NCBI GenBank assembly: GCA_944990035.1
Contig: CALYLX010000141.1
Location: 434,001-498,000 of the forward strand
Direction: 5' to 3'
From: Clitopilus passeckerianus
Lineage: Eukaryota > Basidiomycota > Agaricomycetes > Agaricales > Entolomataceae
DNA length: 64,000 bases
Numbering within the stretch: position 1 is the first letter of the stretch; the number at the start of each line of letters is the position of its first letter. Both the position numbers and the translations under genes were made by a program. The notes below the pieces were generated by a model that worked only from the letters and a program-made list of their open reading frames with translations, did no database searches and was not told where the DNA came from. Of this stretch, positions 25,560 through 38,404 are shown in pieces.

Positions 25560-27200
25560 CAGCTGCGACAAGAAGCCGAGGCTGCTCCTGGGGTTGGCTC
25601 CGAAGTCGTACTGGAAAAGAAGAAGGCGACAGTGACCTGGACCGGGAGGACGAGGTTTATAGGTTGGCGTTGCTCCATGTTACAAGGTATATCCTTCTCC
25701 CCATAACGTGTTGTCAAGAGATCTGACCAACGAAAATTAACAGAGCAGGAATGAAGCTTCGTGCAGATCAAGCACTTTCAACCTTGGAGTATAGTCAAGA
25801 ATTTCTCGAATACGAACATCTCAAGATATCCTTCGCCCGATGACCTGGCCTCAATATTTCCGATTGCAGTCTGCAATGCTATGGAGGAGTGCGCTCTACG
25901 CTCGCTGATGGTGGTCAAAATACAAAACCTGATATGGATCATTGGGATCAAGTAGGTTCCACCTATTTCGTCTTCGGTGGCAATACTGATGACAGCTTTC
26001 TTCCCCAGCTGAGGGACTGCCAGCCTACACATGCGAACGCTGCCACCTTTCACAAGACAAGCTTGTTGCTATGCCTGGTTGGCTTGAAATGTCCGACCTG
26101 ATCATACCATTCATACCGAGGCGTCAAGGTTTCGCTGACCCACACCCATACCACCCTGCCCGCAAGGTGCGCTGTGCGAGGTTTCAGTAGCCTCGGGTTG
26201 AATGTGCTTGTCGAAACTTCATGGGGGTATGCTCGTCATATCTCAGGTTAATTATGATAACTTATTCAATCTTGCAGTGAAACGCATGCAGTCGTCGGAG
26301 GCATGATATCAGCCCAAGAACTTGATGGGAAGCCCGGGCTTGGAGATTACGAGCCTTGCCGCACACCGGTCATCAAGTTGGTTCAAACCTATCTGCGTCA
26401 GCTTCACGGCGGCTTGGATGCCCATCATACAGAAACGACCTAAACCAGAGAAAGTCTGGCGATGTGGCGGAACCGGACTCGTCCGGAAGACACACCTTTT
26501 CGCCCTCGCCTCCGCCTACGAATATCCACTCGACTGGACATTTGTTAGCAAAGTTGGGTTGTACTTGCTGGAGGGTCTTTATAGATTCTGCCTCTGATGC
26601 CGCTCTAGGGGTGGGTGGTGATAATCTCGTTTGTGTACGATTTTGACTTATGATGATTCTCTAGGCCCCCTTTGCCTGAATGCCCCGACGGAGGATTGAA
26701 AGCTGGCGCTACTTTACTGCCTTAGCTTATAGGAGTCCAATTCCGCCTCAAGGCTCAGGAGCAATGGAACTCAAGAGTCCGGTCCACATATCCAATCAGG
26801 TCCAATATGAGACTTGCAATTTCAGTTTGCGACTCTTATTCGGCGACGCTGATGACGCTGCCCTCTGTGCCAACAAGCCTCGTCAAGCATTAGGAGCCAA
26901 GCTTTCGGGAGCCAAGCATGCTCACCTCTACGTATCTCCATCGCCATCAGCACAGGCGGGCGCGAGCCAGACAAGGCTAGCAAGAAGGCGGAGGCAAAGA
27001 GGATGGATACTCCAATGTTGACCTTTCAAAGTTGTTCCGCGCAACTGGAGTCGCGAGCGGACGGGAGCACCGTCACATCCCCCATTCCTCTTCCCTTCAT
27101 AACCGTTTCCCAAGGCCACTCCACTTGCCTGGCTCCCAACATGTGATCAAAACACTACCCAGCAAGACCTAACCCCTTGGAAGCCAATTCTCCCCGACAG
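25560..27200. repeat. R-family degenerate repeat, copy R3
   Basis: It begins with a block encoding GSEVVLEKKKATVTW (25600-25645), has an intron-like gap (about 25684-25741), continues through the 'gtaggttccacctatttcgtc' block, and has the shared intron (about 26228-26278, gtatgctcgtc...ttgcag). It ends at 27170 with sequence that matches 370-580. Frameshifts and an in-frame stop after GGLDAHHTETT indicate decay. Confidence 0.55.
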
Positions 27201-27419
27201 ACCGAACATCCCTATGACCAAGCACAAGCACAAGCACAGCCCCACCACGGATATAGACAAGGATACCAGCTTTAAGGTCCGGGTGCAGCAAGAGCAGCAA
27301 CGTCACAGAGTTCGCTCCCGTTGCCTGGAGCTGGAGCTACGTCTCAAAACTCGCACCCACTTCTCGGGACGACGGGTGCTACGAGTTCGGAGTCGCTTAC
27401 TGGTGGAGGAGCGGGACCG

Positions 27420-29260
27420 TCGCATGGTTGTTGCCGATGAAGGAGAAGATTTTGGACTATTCTACGCTCAGGCTGTATCATGGGTCGGCCCCGAAGTGGT
27501 CCTGGAGCCGACAGGCTGGCCCTGCAAGAGGACGCTTTACAGGTTGACACTGCGCTGTGTCATCAGGTACACATTTTTCTTCAATGTTAAATTAATTTCA
27601 ATAGAGTTGACCATCCAAAAATAAATAGGTTATTGAAGTATCCGACCTGGTCATACTTTTCATACCGAGGCGTCAAGATTTCAGTGGCCCAGACTCATTA
27701 TTCTACTTGCAAGATGCACTGCGCAAGGGTGTTCAGTAACCCCAGGTTGAACGTGCTTGTCATAATCTCATGAAGGTATGCTCGTCACCTGGGACCCTGA
27801 TTCCCATAACTCACTCGTACTTTTAGCGAAACGTATGCAGTTGTTACATGCATGATACCAGCCCAGGAACTTGCTGGCAAGATCAAGCTTCGAGATGAAG
27901 ATCGTTGTCGCCCACCGCTCATCAACTTGATTCAAGCTTATCGGCCTCACCCTCACGGTGGCCTCGATGCCCAACAACATGGAAACGACCTTACCTGGAG
28001 AACGTCCGGCGACGCGACGGACCTGGACTCGTTCGGAAGACGCGGTCACTCTGTCGTTGACCTGAACCAGGGACGTACATCCAGTCATTCAAGTCTCGGC
28101 AATATCATCCAAGCATAGACCTCCGTCTAATGCTAGGCACGATGTTTCGTCAAGCTTGGTGGATCTCCATGGATCCTGCATTCAATGCTGCTCCAAGGGG
28201 TGGGCATTGATCATCCCGTTTACATACATTTTTGACTGATGATGATGATTTCTCTAGCATCCCCCCGTTTGAAGGTTCATCCGATCGAGAATACAAATCT
28301 GGCGCTACGTTATGGTCCAGCTCGTGCGACTTCAATCCCACCTAATGCCTCCAAGCTGCCAATAGGGCTCTACACACGCATTCGCATACCCAAGGCGGCC
28401 CAGTGTTGGGATCCGTAGTTTTAGGCTCTTCCCGCCGGCGGCCGGCTTCACTCTCATTCCCGGGCTCCTACCACAGCCATACGAGCAGAGAACCTGTCTG
28501 AAGCCAGCTTTACCACGACGAGGCCGTCCTCCCATCAGCCGGCCATCATCAAGCATAGAAACCCAAACCTGCTCACACCAACGCTCACTTCTGGTATATC
28601 TATACCACCAAATACCATGGAGCTGCATTGTTACTGGCGTCCATCGGCAGGATTGGGCCGATGCAAACCACCAATATAGCCCTTTCAGAGCTGTGTGTCC
28701 TCGGAGTCTGAAATAGACGGGGACCCCTGGACCACGTCAGCTTCCTGGCCCACCATGACCCGCTGCATCACCACATACCCTCCGCTACCGCCGCGAAGGT
28801 CATCGCCTTTCAATTAATTCCTGATTCACGACCGTCCTCCCAAGCACCACCCAGCAAGGCCTGACACAAATTTATGTTTCATCTGTTGCAACCTTGCCGT
28901 TGCTCAGACCTACTCATATTTTTCTCGTGACCCTCTCGTTCCGGGAGCCATTGTGGCACCAGTGATTGAAGGGCCATACCTCCCACCGCCAGCCCTCTGT
29001 TTGTATACGAGACGAGTTGCAGCTGACGGTCGTTTTCGTTGTGGACGTGTGGTGAACCACGAAATGGGACGGGTTGGTGAAGATGGAAGTCGGGCGCATG
29101 CTCCAGAGAAGCCTCGGCTCAGGATAGAGAGGACGCGCGAAGGAGAAGCCGTTCGTCTTGAGACCCCATAGAGGCAAGAACACTCATGACCAACCTGCCA
29201 GACCCGCCCTCCCGAGTTTCCTTGGCGCTTCAGCCCACCCTTTCCCACCCACATTTCACG
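27420..29260. repeat. R-family degenerate repeat, copy R4 (5' part of duplication block B)
   Basis: It opens with a block for GPEVVLEPTGW, then follows 760-2380 collinearly. The shared intron lies at about 27776-27825. The frame at 27852-28082 corresponds to 985-1203 with scattered substitutions. It runs straight into the 5' flank of the second NLR gene. Confidence 0.6.
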
Positions 29261-29897
29261 TCATGAACGCATGAACGCAACCTCTTCTCCTGAAATCCAT
29301 CTGCAGGAAGCCAATGATGTGTAATTCCACGCCGTCGTCTCATTTCGCTCCTCCCATGTCCCCCACCCCTTCATTAGACGTCTGCTACACCTCAACCGCC
29401 CGGCAATCCCAAAAATTCAGGAGTACCCGACTCCGAGGATCAATATATACATCCTCTGTCTGGTGCCATGGCTTCCTTCTTCGCAACGACGAACCATTTC
29501 CTTCTTACGCCTCTGTTTGAAATGCCCGAGGGAAAACTGGTGCGGCGGTTGCTCAGAATGGATGATGTGGAGGAGGTATTCAAGGAGAGCACCGACATTA
29601 GATTATAGATGGTAAAAGAAGGAAGAAAATAACGTAGTTCATAATAGAAATAATGAATCGGACTAAAGCTTATTGTGGGATCTGTGTCAAGAAAGACGCC
29701 AGCGGCTTGTGTGGGTGTTTACCATACTAGTGTGTCTTCAAATGATGACCCGACAATGAAGGGATATGGACCGCTAATTGACCATGTTCCATCGATTAGG
29801 TAAGCAGGACCGACTTCGTTCCAACAATCTCGTTCACCTCTAAGGATCTGAAGAACATTGCAAAATTGCTCATCTTTAACTTTGGTTATCTTTTATC

Positions 29898-32800
29898 ATG
29901 CCAAATCTACTTGATCGTGCTAAGAAGAAAATTCGAGACGCATCAGTCGGCGGATTATTTGCCCGTCGCACCCCGCCCAAAAACGCGACCGCAATCCTGG
30001 CTAACCGCTCATTGCCTTGCCTCCTGCCTGAACCTCCAATCTCTAACTTACCTGCTCAAGAACTCGACTTGGTGTACCCTCGCTGTGAAATACCTGAAAT
30101 ATCTGTATCCCCTGATATCCAATGTTCTGTAAGGATAAACTCCCATCTTCGAAACTGACCACGTTAACTCAATTGACCTTATTCCAGTCCTCAGGAAATA
30201 GCCAACCATCAACCAACCCCTTGTCCCCTTCTACTCTGGCAGCACCAGAATCTCATCCTATCTCATTCGAGCTAAGCAAGGTGTCTGGAGCACAAGCAAA
30301 CACTTCCGGAACCGACCATATCGCGGCTCCAGTCGCCGGATCTGCATCGTCCTTACATCTTGAGGGCTCAGCAACAGGCCTTGATCACTCCGTCGAAGCT
30401 TCCGAGGTCTTACAGGACCTAACGACCCCGCCCCTAATGTCCATATCTACCCTACCATTGGCGAGCGCAGATGCAGCAACTCCGAGACGCAATATCTCCA
30501 AAGACGCACACGACCCAGTCGCCAGTGCTTCCTTTTCTCTTCGATTTCCCCCCGAGCCCATTTCCATCCGAAACGAACCCACTCTGACGTCTCGTCAACA
30601 AGTGGCACATTCCATAACCGAGAATACTCGCAGCATCGGCCAAGGCACTTCTCAAGACACTTCCGATGCAACAGCTGCTCAAGGTCCCCAAGAACAATTG
30701 CAGGGAGGACGTGTCAGCTTGACCATTGTTGGCAACAAATTCAGCGCGGGGAATGACAATAGTATCTACGCCGTCGCTGGAGACCTGACAATCAACAAAG
30801 GCCCCAATTCACCAATGCTGGTAAGCTATCAACGGTTGATGCCATCTAGTACGCCTGCTGACGCAAAACAGGACCAGCTATATGCACTGCTCAAGCCAGT
30901 AGACGCGGCGTACGACTGTTACACATCCACAGCCAACCAACGATCCCTGTGCTTCGAGGGTACCCGCAAGCAGCTCCTAAGCGACATACGCAGCTGGATA
31001 GCCGGAGAGGGTAGTCAAGCACCAATATATATCTTGGACGGCGTGGCTGGTATCGGAAAGTCGACAGTAGCCCGAACTGTCGCTAAGCAAGCAGATGACT
31101 CTGGGATCCTCGGCGCAAGCTTCGTCTTTACCAGAGATGAGGAGGTGAAGAAGACGGCGAGATATTTCTTCTCCACGGTTGCATATCAACTCGCTCGCTA
31201 TGACGGATCATTCGCCCGCCAGATAGCTGAAGCATTGAAGCAAAACCCAGATGCTGTGACGAAGAACCTCCAGCCACAATTCCTAACCCTGATTTTCGAC
31301 CCACTTCGTGAACTACTATCTCAGAACCAACCCTCAATCCTGATTGTCATTGATGCCCTTGATGAATGCGACGAACAGGAAGCCCAAACCCTCTTAAGTC
31401 TCATCACTCAATACATCCACAACCTTCCCCGGCTCAAAATCTTCATCACTTCCCGCCCCGAGTTGCATATTCGGGATGTTCTCGACCAGAACAAACACCA
31501 TGAGCTATTCCATTTGCACGACATTGAAGACTCGATTGTACAATCTGATATCCGGCTATACCTCAATTTCTGCTTATCAATCGAGCAAGTGCAGAAACGA
31601 TTCCCCCATCGTCGGCCCCCGTGGCAGCTGAGTGCGGAAAGAATGGAGATGCTATGTGGCATTTGTGGAACCCTCTTCATCATTGCATCCACGACCACAA
31701 AATTCATCCTTGACACCAAAAGATCAGATCCTGAAAAACAGCTCTTGCGCCTACTCGAAGGCGTCTCACCTACAGACTTCCGCGGCTCGAGTCGCACCGA
31801 CGCTATGGACAGGTTCTACATCCAAATCCTCCGTTCTGCCGCCCCTGACGATCTTGATGATGACGATGATTGGGTGGAGTGCTATCAATCTGTTGTTGGC
31901 GCAGTCGTTGTCCTTCAGAATCCTCTTCCTCGGCAAGCACTATCCCAATTACTTGATATGAAAGCCGACGACATTTCAGCCACGCTACTCCACCTCCATT
32001 CTCTCGTTGCACCAAGTGGACAAGATTTTGTATTCCGGGTACACCACAAATCATTCCCTGATTTCATAACCAACAAGCATCGCATTGAGAAAGCTCTAAA
32101 GACTTCCCCGGCGGATGCCTCGAGCATCCCCCCTACACAATATCTGATTGAGGAGAAAGCACACCATCTACATATTGCCAAAGCATGCTTCCGAGTCATG
32201 CACCACCACTTGAGGGAGAATATGGGCAAGCTGTCTCCACAAGACTGGCACAAGGATATATCCAAGTTGGGGGAGAATGCTGTGCACAAGTCCATCCCAG
32301 ATGAACTTGCTTATGCTGGAATGCACTGGGCATCCCATCTGCAGGCAGCAGAACAGGTTGACAATGAAGTTCAGCATTGCCTCCAGGACTGGGCATACAA
32401 TTCCATCTTGGCTTGGCTTGAGACAATGAGTATTGTTGGTCAAATAGAAAACACATATTGGACCCTTGAAAAGGCAATCACTACTATTGTGAGTAAAGCT
32501 GTTCATGTAGCCATATAAGCACCAACCATTATGCAAAGTTGCTGACTTCTGAGATAATAGGAGATGCATGCTGGGGCTTGGGCAGAGGAAACTAAGATTC
32601 AAACAATGCTCTCTGACACACAACGACTAGTGCAGCAGAGTCACAATGCACTAAAACTGTCGCCAATGCATGTATACTGGTCAGGTCTTCCATTTGTACC
32701 CCAAGGGTCAGCATTGTACAAATCTTACAGTGCCAGGGCTGGCATGGTGCAGGTTATGGCTGGGGTTGAGCATGAGTGGCATCCTACATTTGCCACTCTT

Positions 32801-34665
32801 GCAGGCCATTCTTCAGGGGTCTTATCTGTTGCATTCTCAACTGATGGCTCAAGACTTGCATCAGGATCCCATGACAGCACAGTCAGGCTGTGGAATGGCA
32901 AGACAGGTGCCCATATGGCCACCCTCAATGGCCATTCTTCCCAGGTCACATCAGTTGCATTCTCAACTGATGGCTCAAAACTTGCATCAGGATCCTATGA
33001 CAAGAAAGTCAGGCTGTGGGATGGCAAAACAGGTGCTCATATGGTCACCCTCCATGGCCATTCTTCCACTGTCACATCAGTTGCATTCTTAACTGATGGC
33101 TCAAGACTTGCATCAGGATCCTCCGACAACACAGTTAGGCTGTGGGATGGCAAGACAGGTGCTCATATGGCCACCCTCAATGGCCATTCTTCCCAGGTCA
33201 CATCAGTTGCATTCTCAATTGATGGCTCAAGAATTGCATCAGGATCTGATGACAACACAGCTAGGCTGTGGGATGGCAGAACAGGTGCTCCTATGGCCAC
33301 TCTCAATGGCCATTCTTCTTGGGTCACATCAGTTGCATTCTCAACTGATGGCTCAAGACTTGCATCAGGATCCAATGACAACACAGTCAGGCTGTGGGAT
33401 GGCAAGACAGGTGCTTATATGGCCACCCTCAATGGCCATTCTTCCCAGGTCACATCAGTTGCATTCTCAACTGATGGCTCAACACTTGCATCAGGATCCA
33501 ATGACAACACAGTTAGGCTGTGGGATGGCAAGACAGGTGCTTATATGGTCACCCTCCATGGCCATTCTTCCACTGTCACATCAGTTGCATTTTCAACTGA
33601 TGGCTCAAGACTTGCATCAGGATCCTGGGACAAGACAGTCAGGCTGTGGGATGGCAAGCCAGGTTCCCATATGGTCACTCTCAATGGCCATTCTTCCACT
33701 GTCACATCAGTTGCATTCTTAACTGATGGCTCAAGGCTTGCATCAGGATCCTGGGACAACACAGTCAGGCTGTGGAATGGCAGGACAGGTGCTCCTATGG
33801 CCATTCTCAATGGCCATTCAAATCGGGTCACATCAGTTGCATTCTCAATTGATGGCTCAAGACTTGCATCAGGATCCAATGACAACACAGTTAGGCTGTG
33901 GGATGGCAGAACAGGTACTCATATGGCTACTCTCAATGGCTGTTCTTGGGTCACATCAGTTGCATTCTCAACTGATGGCTTAAGACTTGCATCAGGATCC
34001 TGGGACAACACAATCAGGCTGTGGGATGGCAAGACAGGTGCTCCTATGGCCACTCTCAATGGCCATTCTTCTTGGGTCACATCAGTTGCATTTTCAACTG
34101 ATGGCTCAAGACTTGCATCAGGATCCTGGGACAACACAGTCAGGCTGTGGGATGGCAAGACAGGTGCTCATATGGCCACCCTCAATGGCCATTCTTACAA
34201 TGTCACATCAGTTGCATTCTCAACTGATGACTCAAGACTTGCATCAGGATCCTATGACATGACAGTCAGGCTGTGGGATGGTAAGACGGGTGCTCATATT
34301 GCCTTATTGAATGGCCATTCTTCCTCTGTCAAGTCATTTGCATTTTTGACTGGTTGCTTGGCATCAGGTGTGTAGGCCATCAGTGCAGATGAATCATATA
34401 AGTCTTGACATCTCCCCCTCTAGCATTAACTGCACCCCAGGCTATCCTCTTGATGCTTGTACAGTGCAAAGAACCAAGCCTATCTGGTCTTGCACTATGT
34501 AAATTGACCTCCAATGGAAGCTGGAATAGCATTCCATTCTGCTGGTTCCCGCCTCGTTTGCGTGTTGAAGAACTTGCAGTCAATAAGGAGGGTTCTTTAG
34601 TTGCACTTGGTTGCGGTGACGGGCGTGTCCTTTTCCTTGATATATCCAAAGTGTTCTCCCACTAA
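29898..34665 (+). CDS. NACHT-WD40 NLR (STAND NTPase), HNWD-like, copy 2
   Basis: A paralog of the gene at 3004 with the same exon plan: 29898-30128, 30188-32488, 32561-34367, 34424-34665. The spliced length is 1509 aa if the optional 51-nt segment 30821-30871 is removed. Walker A GVAGIGKST, Walker B LIVIDALDECDE and ITSRPE are unchanged. The NACHT half is very similar to copy 1, while exon 1 and the Ser/Thr linker are more diverged. Twelve WD40 units start at 32804, and the tenth has lost one residue at its GCSWV start. A degenerate thirteenth unit and the last exon follow. No internal stop or frameshift was seen, so both copies look functional. The expected role is ATP-dependent oligomerisation on ligand binding, possibly triggering cell death or incompatibility, but the N-terminal effector is unidentified. 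Confidence 0.9.
30821..30871 (+). other. 51-nt in-frame optional intron in NLR copy 2
   Basis: The counterpart of 3930-3980 has the same length and the same GT-AG ends, and no in-frame stop. Conservation of a length divisible by three leaves open whether it is removed. Confidence 0.6.
32804..34312 (+). repeat. WD40 minisatellite in NLR copy 2: twelve units
   Basis: Eleven 126-bp units and one 123-bp unit (the tenth) lie in tandem. Framework residues are nearly fixed. Residues at 4-5, 23 and 25 of each 42-residue unit vary (for example SG, SQ, ST, SW, NR and YN at 4-5). The array is three units longer than in copy 1 and uses a different set of variable residues. Confidence 0.9.
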
Positions 34666-36130
34666 TTCACAAGACATTTCTTCTGTCATGCATATTCACG
34701 CAATTCCACCTTCAGTACCAGTTCCAAAGTTCATTATTTTACTTTCAGAAGGTTCTCTGTTTGTACTTATAACGCAGCCAATTTCCTTCCTTTGTTGACT
34801 ATACCTATCCCGTACTATCCCTCACCAACTTGGTATCGCAAATTATAGGTCTCCGCTCACAGCACGTCAACTACCGCTTGCTTCCTTGTGTTTCATGGTT
34901 ACGTATATCGCATCGGTGTAGTTCGTTAGGTAGCAGTAGTTGACGTAGTCTGCATGTGATACGTCATTGATCAGCGAAGAGCATAGGGAATTGGACGGAG
35001 ACTCACGATGGCTGAGAGGCCGAATGTTGATGACCGACACTTCTCAGAGGCGACTGAGGGATTGACTAACAGAGAGCTCAGCGGCATCATCTTGCGCTCA
35101 GAAAGATGACTCTTGGCAGGCTGGATAGCCGTCTCAGTACAAATGGCGGCCGCCGTATATCGTTCAAGTGCCATGACTATTTGCTCACTCTTGCACGCGA
35201 TACACGCTGCCAGCTTCCGAGATTGTTGGAATCCCTGTGCAGTACTGTAGACTCCAGAGAGCGATGTCCACTGTCAGTGAAGATCAAGGAATATGCGAAT
35301 AAGGGACGTGCCTTTCGTTTACCATTCAACGTGCTGCCAGGCAAACATGGCTGATAGACAAGGGAACAGGGGGCAAGCCAGCAGTCATAAGTCTGAGATT
35401 TAGAGCATGTTGATAGATGGACTGGGCCAGTAGGGGTGTTACATGCAAGACAAAGGGCGTTTCGCGAAGGCTTTGGTTTTCAAGCTAGAACTTGCTTGAT
35501 CCAGAGGACGCGGAATTTCCTCTCAATATTGGAAGATGCACTCGAGGAGCAAACACAAGCAAGGCTTCGGATGCTACCAGTGCAGTTCCTTGTTGACCGC
35601 TGTCATGAGCCCAATGGTGGTTGGATGAAAGCCAGAGTTTCGCGTTTGATGCGAAGTTCAAAGTCGGCGACCTGCCCTAAGATGTGTCTCGCGTTTGCCC
35701 TCTTACCCTCATGGTGCCATAATCTCTTCCAAAGTTCCATTGGCTTCAAGACATCAAGTATGTTCAGCAATTCCTTGGCCAATACCCCTTATACATCGAC
35801 CTCTCCCCAGTAGAGGAATGCCCTTGTGGATGTGCAGGAGAAAAGCTCTTGGCCGACTCAATCTGATTCGACTGAGCACTCGGATTTCGTTTTGGTCCCC
35901 GCTCTTCTCACCCACCCCCGATCGTCCTCACCTCCCATTCTGTGGAGCGAAGGGCGGAAGCGGAAGGCGAATGGATTACGATAACCTTCGCATTCGCTCA
36001 ATAGACTCCGTACGCTGGTCTGCAAGTGACTCAAACCAATGAAGGAGCTTCCAAGCCTCAATGTTATCTCCACCTGTGCTCGAGAGGGTGGCTGGACTTT
36101 AGAAAGCCTCAATAACACTTCCAACACCTA
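34666..36130. repeat. 3' flank of NLR copy 2, counterpart of 7411-8950
   Basis: Collinear, moderately diverged partner of the first NLR's 3' flank, with an offset near 27.2 kb. The ORFs at 35436-35813 and 35695-36042 are not conserved in the partner, so no gene is called. Confidence 0.5.
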
Positions 36131-36239
36131 GCCAGACCGTCCACTGCCAAGAACATGTCGTTCACCTGAATGGCCACCTCGTCCATTTCCGCACCACCTG
36201 CAGCTCGGTATTGGGCTGCCGAGCTGCAAGCCTGAGCCT

Positions 36240-37050
36240 ATCGCTACCGTTTTCGAGAGGCCAGCTGGTGAAATGGGGCTTCCATGGGAGATACTTGTCG
36301 ACGAAGAGGTGCGGCCGCCGATGCAGAGTCGAGGGAGAAGGATCGGCATATGTCGTTGGCACACGCTGGAACTACACGTACTAGTGCAGGTAAATTCATC
36401 CGTTTCTTACTGCAACGGGGCCTATATCTAACGTGTTCTGCTTAGATCTTTGGCGAAAAGCCGCCGCCACAGGTGTCCCACCATTTCTACTCAACCTTTC
36501 GCAAAAACTAGACCGGAGACTCGTCCATACTCCCCACCAACATGTTTGGCTTGAACAGGTCGCAGCAGTCCTGCCAGACATGGCCTTCCAGCTTCATGAA
36601 TTACACTGTAGTCGAGTAGTATGAAGAGAATGCCACGACCAACGTCCAAGAAGGAGAGCCAAGGATATGAAGCCTGGGCGGCGGCTGTTAGAATGCTATG
36701 GCTGCCTCCATATCCCCGTGCCCAAGCTCCGAGTCGTGCTTCCAGAGGACACGGCGAGCACAACGCGAATCCAGCTGCATATCCCAAGAACCCGCTACAT
36801 CCACTCCGCCCCACGACCAGTCCTCGCACCTAGTACCTCCAACTTCACTCAGCCTGGGCCAAGATGATCAACTCCGGGGTTCTTCAGCGAGAGCTTCTGG
36901 CCAACCCAAGCTCGAGCCGCTACACGTTTTCCTGCCGCGTCGGCGTTCATCCCGACGAGCACAGACGTGACATTTGGTCGTTGACGGTTCTTTATGCGCC
37001 CACGTTCGCCCAACTATTGCGATCCTTGGTCTGAGCCGGTCGTCGACTGC
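36240..37050 (+). repeat. P-family unit, copy B-plus
   Basis: Close match to 9030-9835 (offset about 27.21 kb), with the same intron at about 36391-36446. The peptide VWLEQVAAVLPDMAFQLHEL is followed by a stop at the same position as in copy A. A frame reading STTRIQLHIPRTRYIHS is shared by both copies. Decayed gene, function unknown. Confidence 0.55.
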
Positions 37051-37096
37051 CTGGAATCAAGTACCATCCCCGCCCCTGAAGCAGTACTTTGCTGGA

Positions 37097-37160
37097 ATTC
37101 CCAAGACGTCCAACACGTTACCGCAGGTATTCCCAAGACGTCCAACACGTTACCGCAGGT
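37097..37160 (+). repeat. Tandem duplication of 32 bp
   Basis: Two perfect adjacent copies of a 32-bp unit beginning attcccaagacg. The corresponding position in block A (near 9890) lacks it, so it arose after the large duplication. Confidence 0.9.
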
Positions 37161-37699
37161 CTACGCCAGAGACCAATCCACTCCTGACGTATGATATGGG
37201 GAGGCCAATAAAGGGTGGAGTTATCTCCCTTTGACCACAGAGTACTGAGTGGCCGGAGCAAATCATGCACGAACGCCGTATGGAAGGCGTCTCGCTGTTC
37301 AGGTCTTTAGACCATTTGCTATGTTGTTGGCGCATTTACATGGACTTTATGGACTTTGAGTATATTACTTATTGCTCTCCGTTCCTGCCCGTAGACATAT
37401 TTACACGATAGCTGTTTACTGTTCTTTCTCCTCTGGCCGCGATTTTCATGGAACCGTACTACTACATTGATATACTCCATATCTACGGTCGTACATGATT
37501 CTGTAGCGATGGGTTTTCCACACTATTCGCCTTTTGGCAGCTTCGACCACCAGGACCTCATTGCAGTACCCGTCATGGCCATTTGCTCTCCGTTCTTCTA
37601 CTTGGTGATTCCACGCCCAATAATGTTTGACCGAAGAGTCATTGTGAATGTCATCTAGGGAGATACTGTAGCATACACTGCACGTTGACAATCAGCAAC

Positions 37700-38400
37700 T
37701 ATATCAATCAGTAGGGAACAACCAGACATACCATGAAGGGAAATAGAAGGGCAACAAACATTCATGCCAGACACTGGTCGCCGAGAGCGAGCGTTTTCTC
37801 TCAGGATGAGCTGCAAACCAAGAAAGCCAGTTAGGAATGGAGCGAAATGGCAATGGATAGAAAAAACGTACGGAGGATGGCATGCTGGTTTCGTCCTCGC
37901 AAATTTTGGGGGTGCATCATGTAGCGGTGGGGTCCAGCAATAAGACCAGGTGGTTGGAGTCGAGCTCGAGCGTAACTGCTGAAAATGTTGCGAGCTTAAG
38001 GGAGCTCTTCGTACGGATATGATCTAAGGCTCCAACGTCAACTTCAGGTCCAGACCCTATCCGGGAGAAAACTGTCGACATTGTCGTGCCTAGCAAGAGA
38101 CATAGTTAGCTCGAAGAAGTCGAGGAAATAGAAGCAAAAATTAAAATCAAGTGGGTAACGACGGTTCGTAATACCGCTAAGGGGTTGGGATACCAGAAAT
38201 TACGAGGTTGGGAGAAAAGACGGGATTCGTGACGGCAAAGTGGAGCAAATGGACCAAATCTGGAATTCAACCAACCTTTATTTAAACTCTCTCCTCCCGA
38301 ACCGTCGATTCCTGATTCCCAGATTCATCGAACCAAGGGCTCTCGCACCATCCAATTTGTTTCCGCCATGTCAGCCGGAATTCTTGCTACCTTGAAATGT
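37700..38400 (-). repeat. Q-family unit, truncated copy B1
   Basis: Counterpart of 10370-11080 at an offset of about 27.32 kb, sharing the 'ccagacatacca' landmark and the block around 38250. No intact ORF. Confidence 0.5.
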
Positions 38401-38404
38401 GCTT

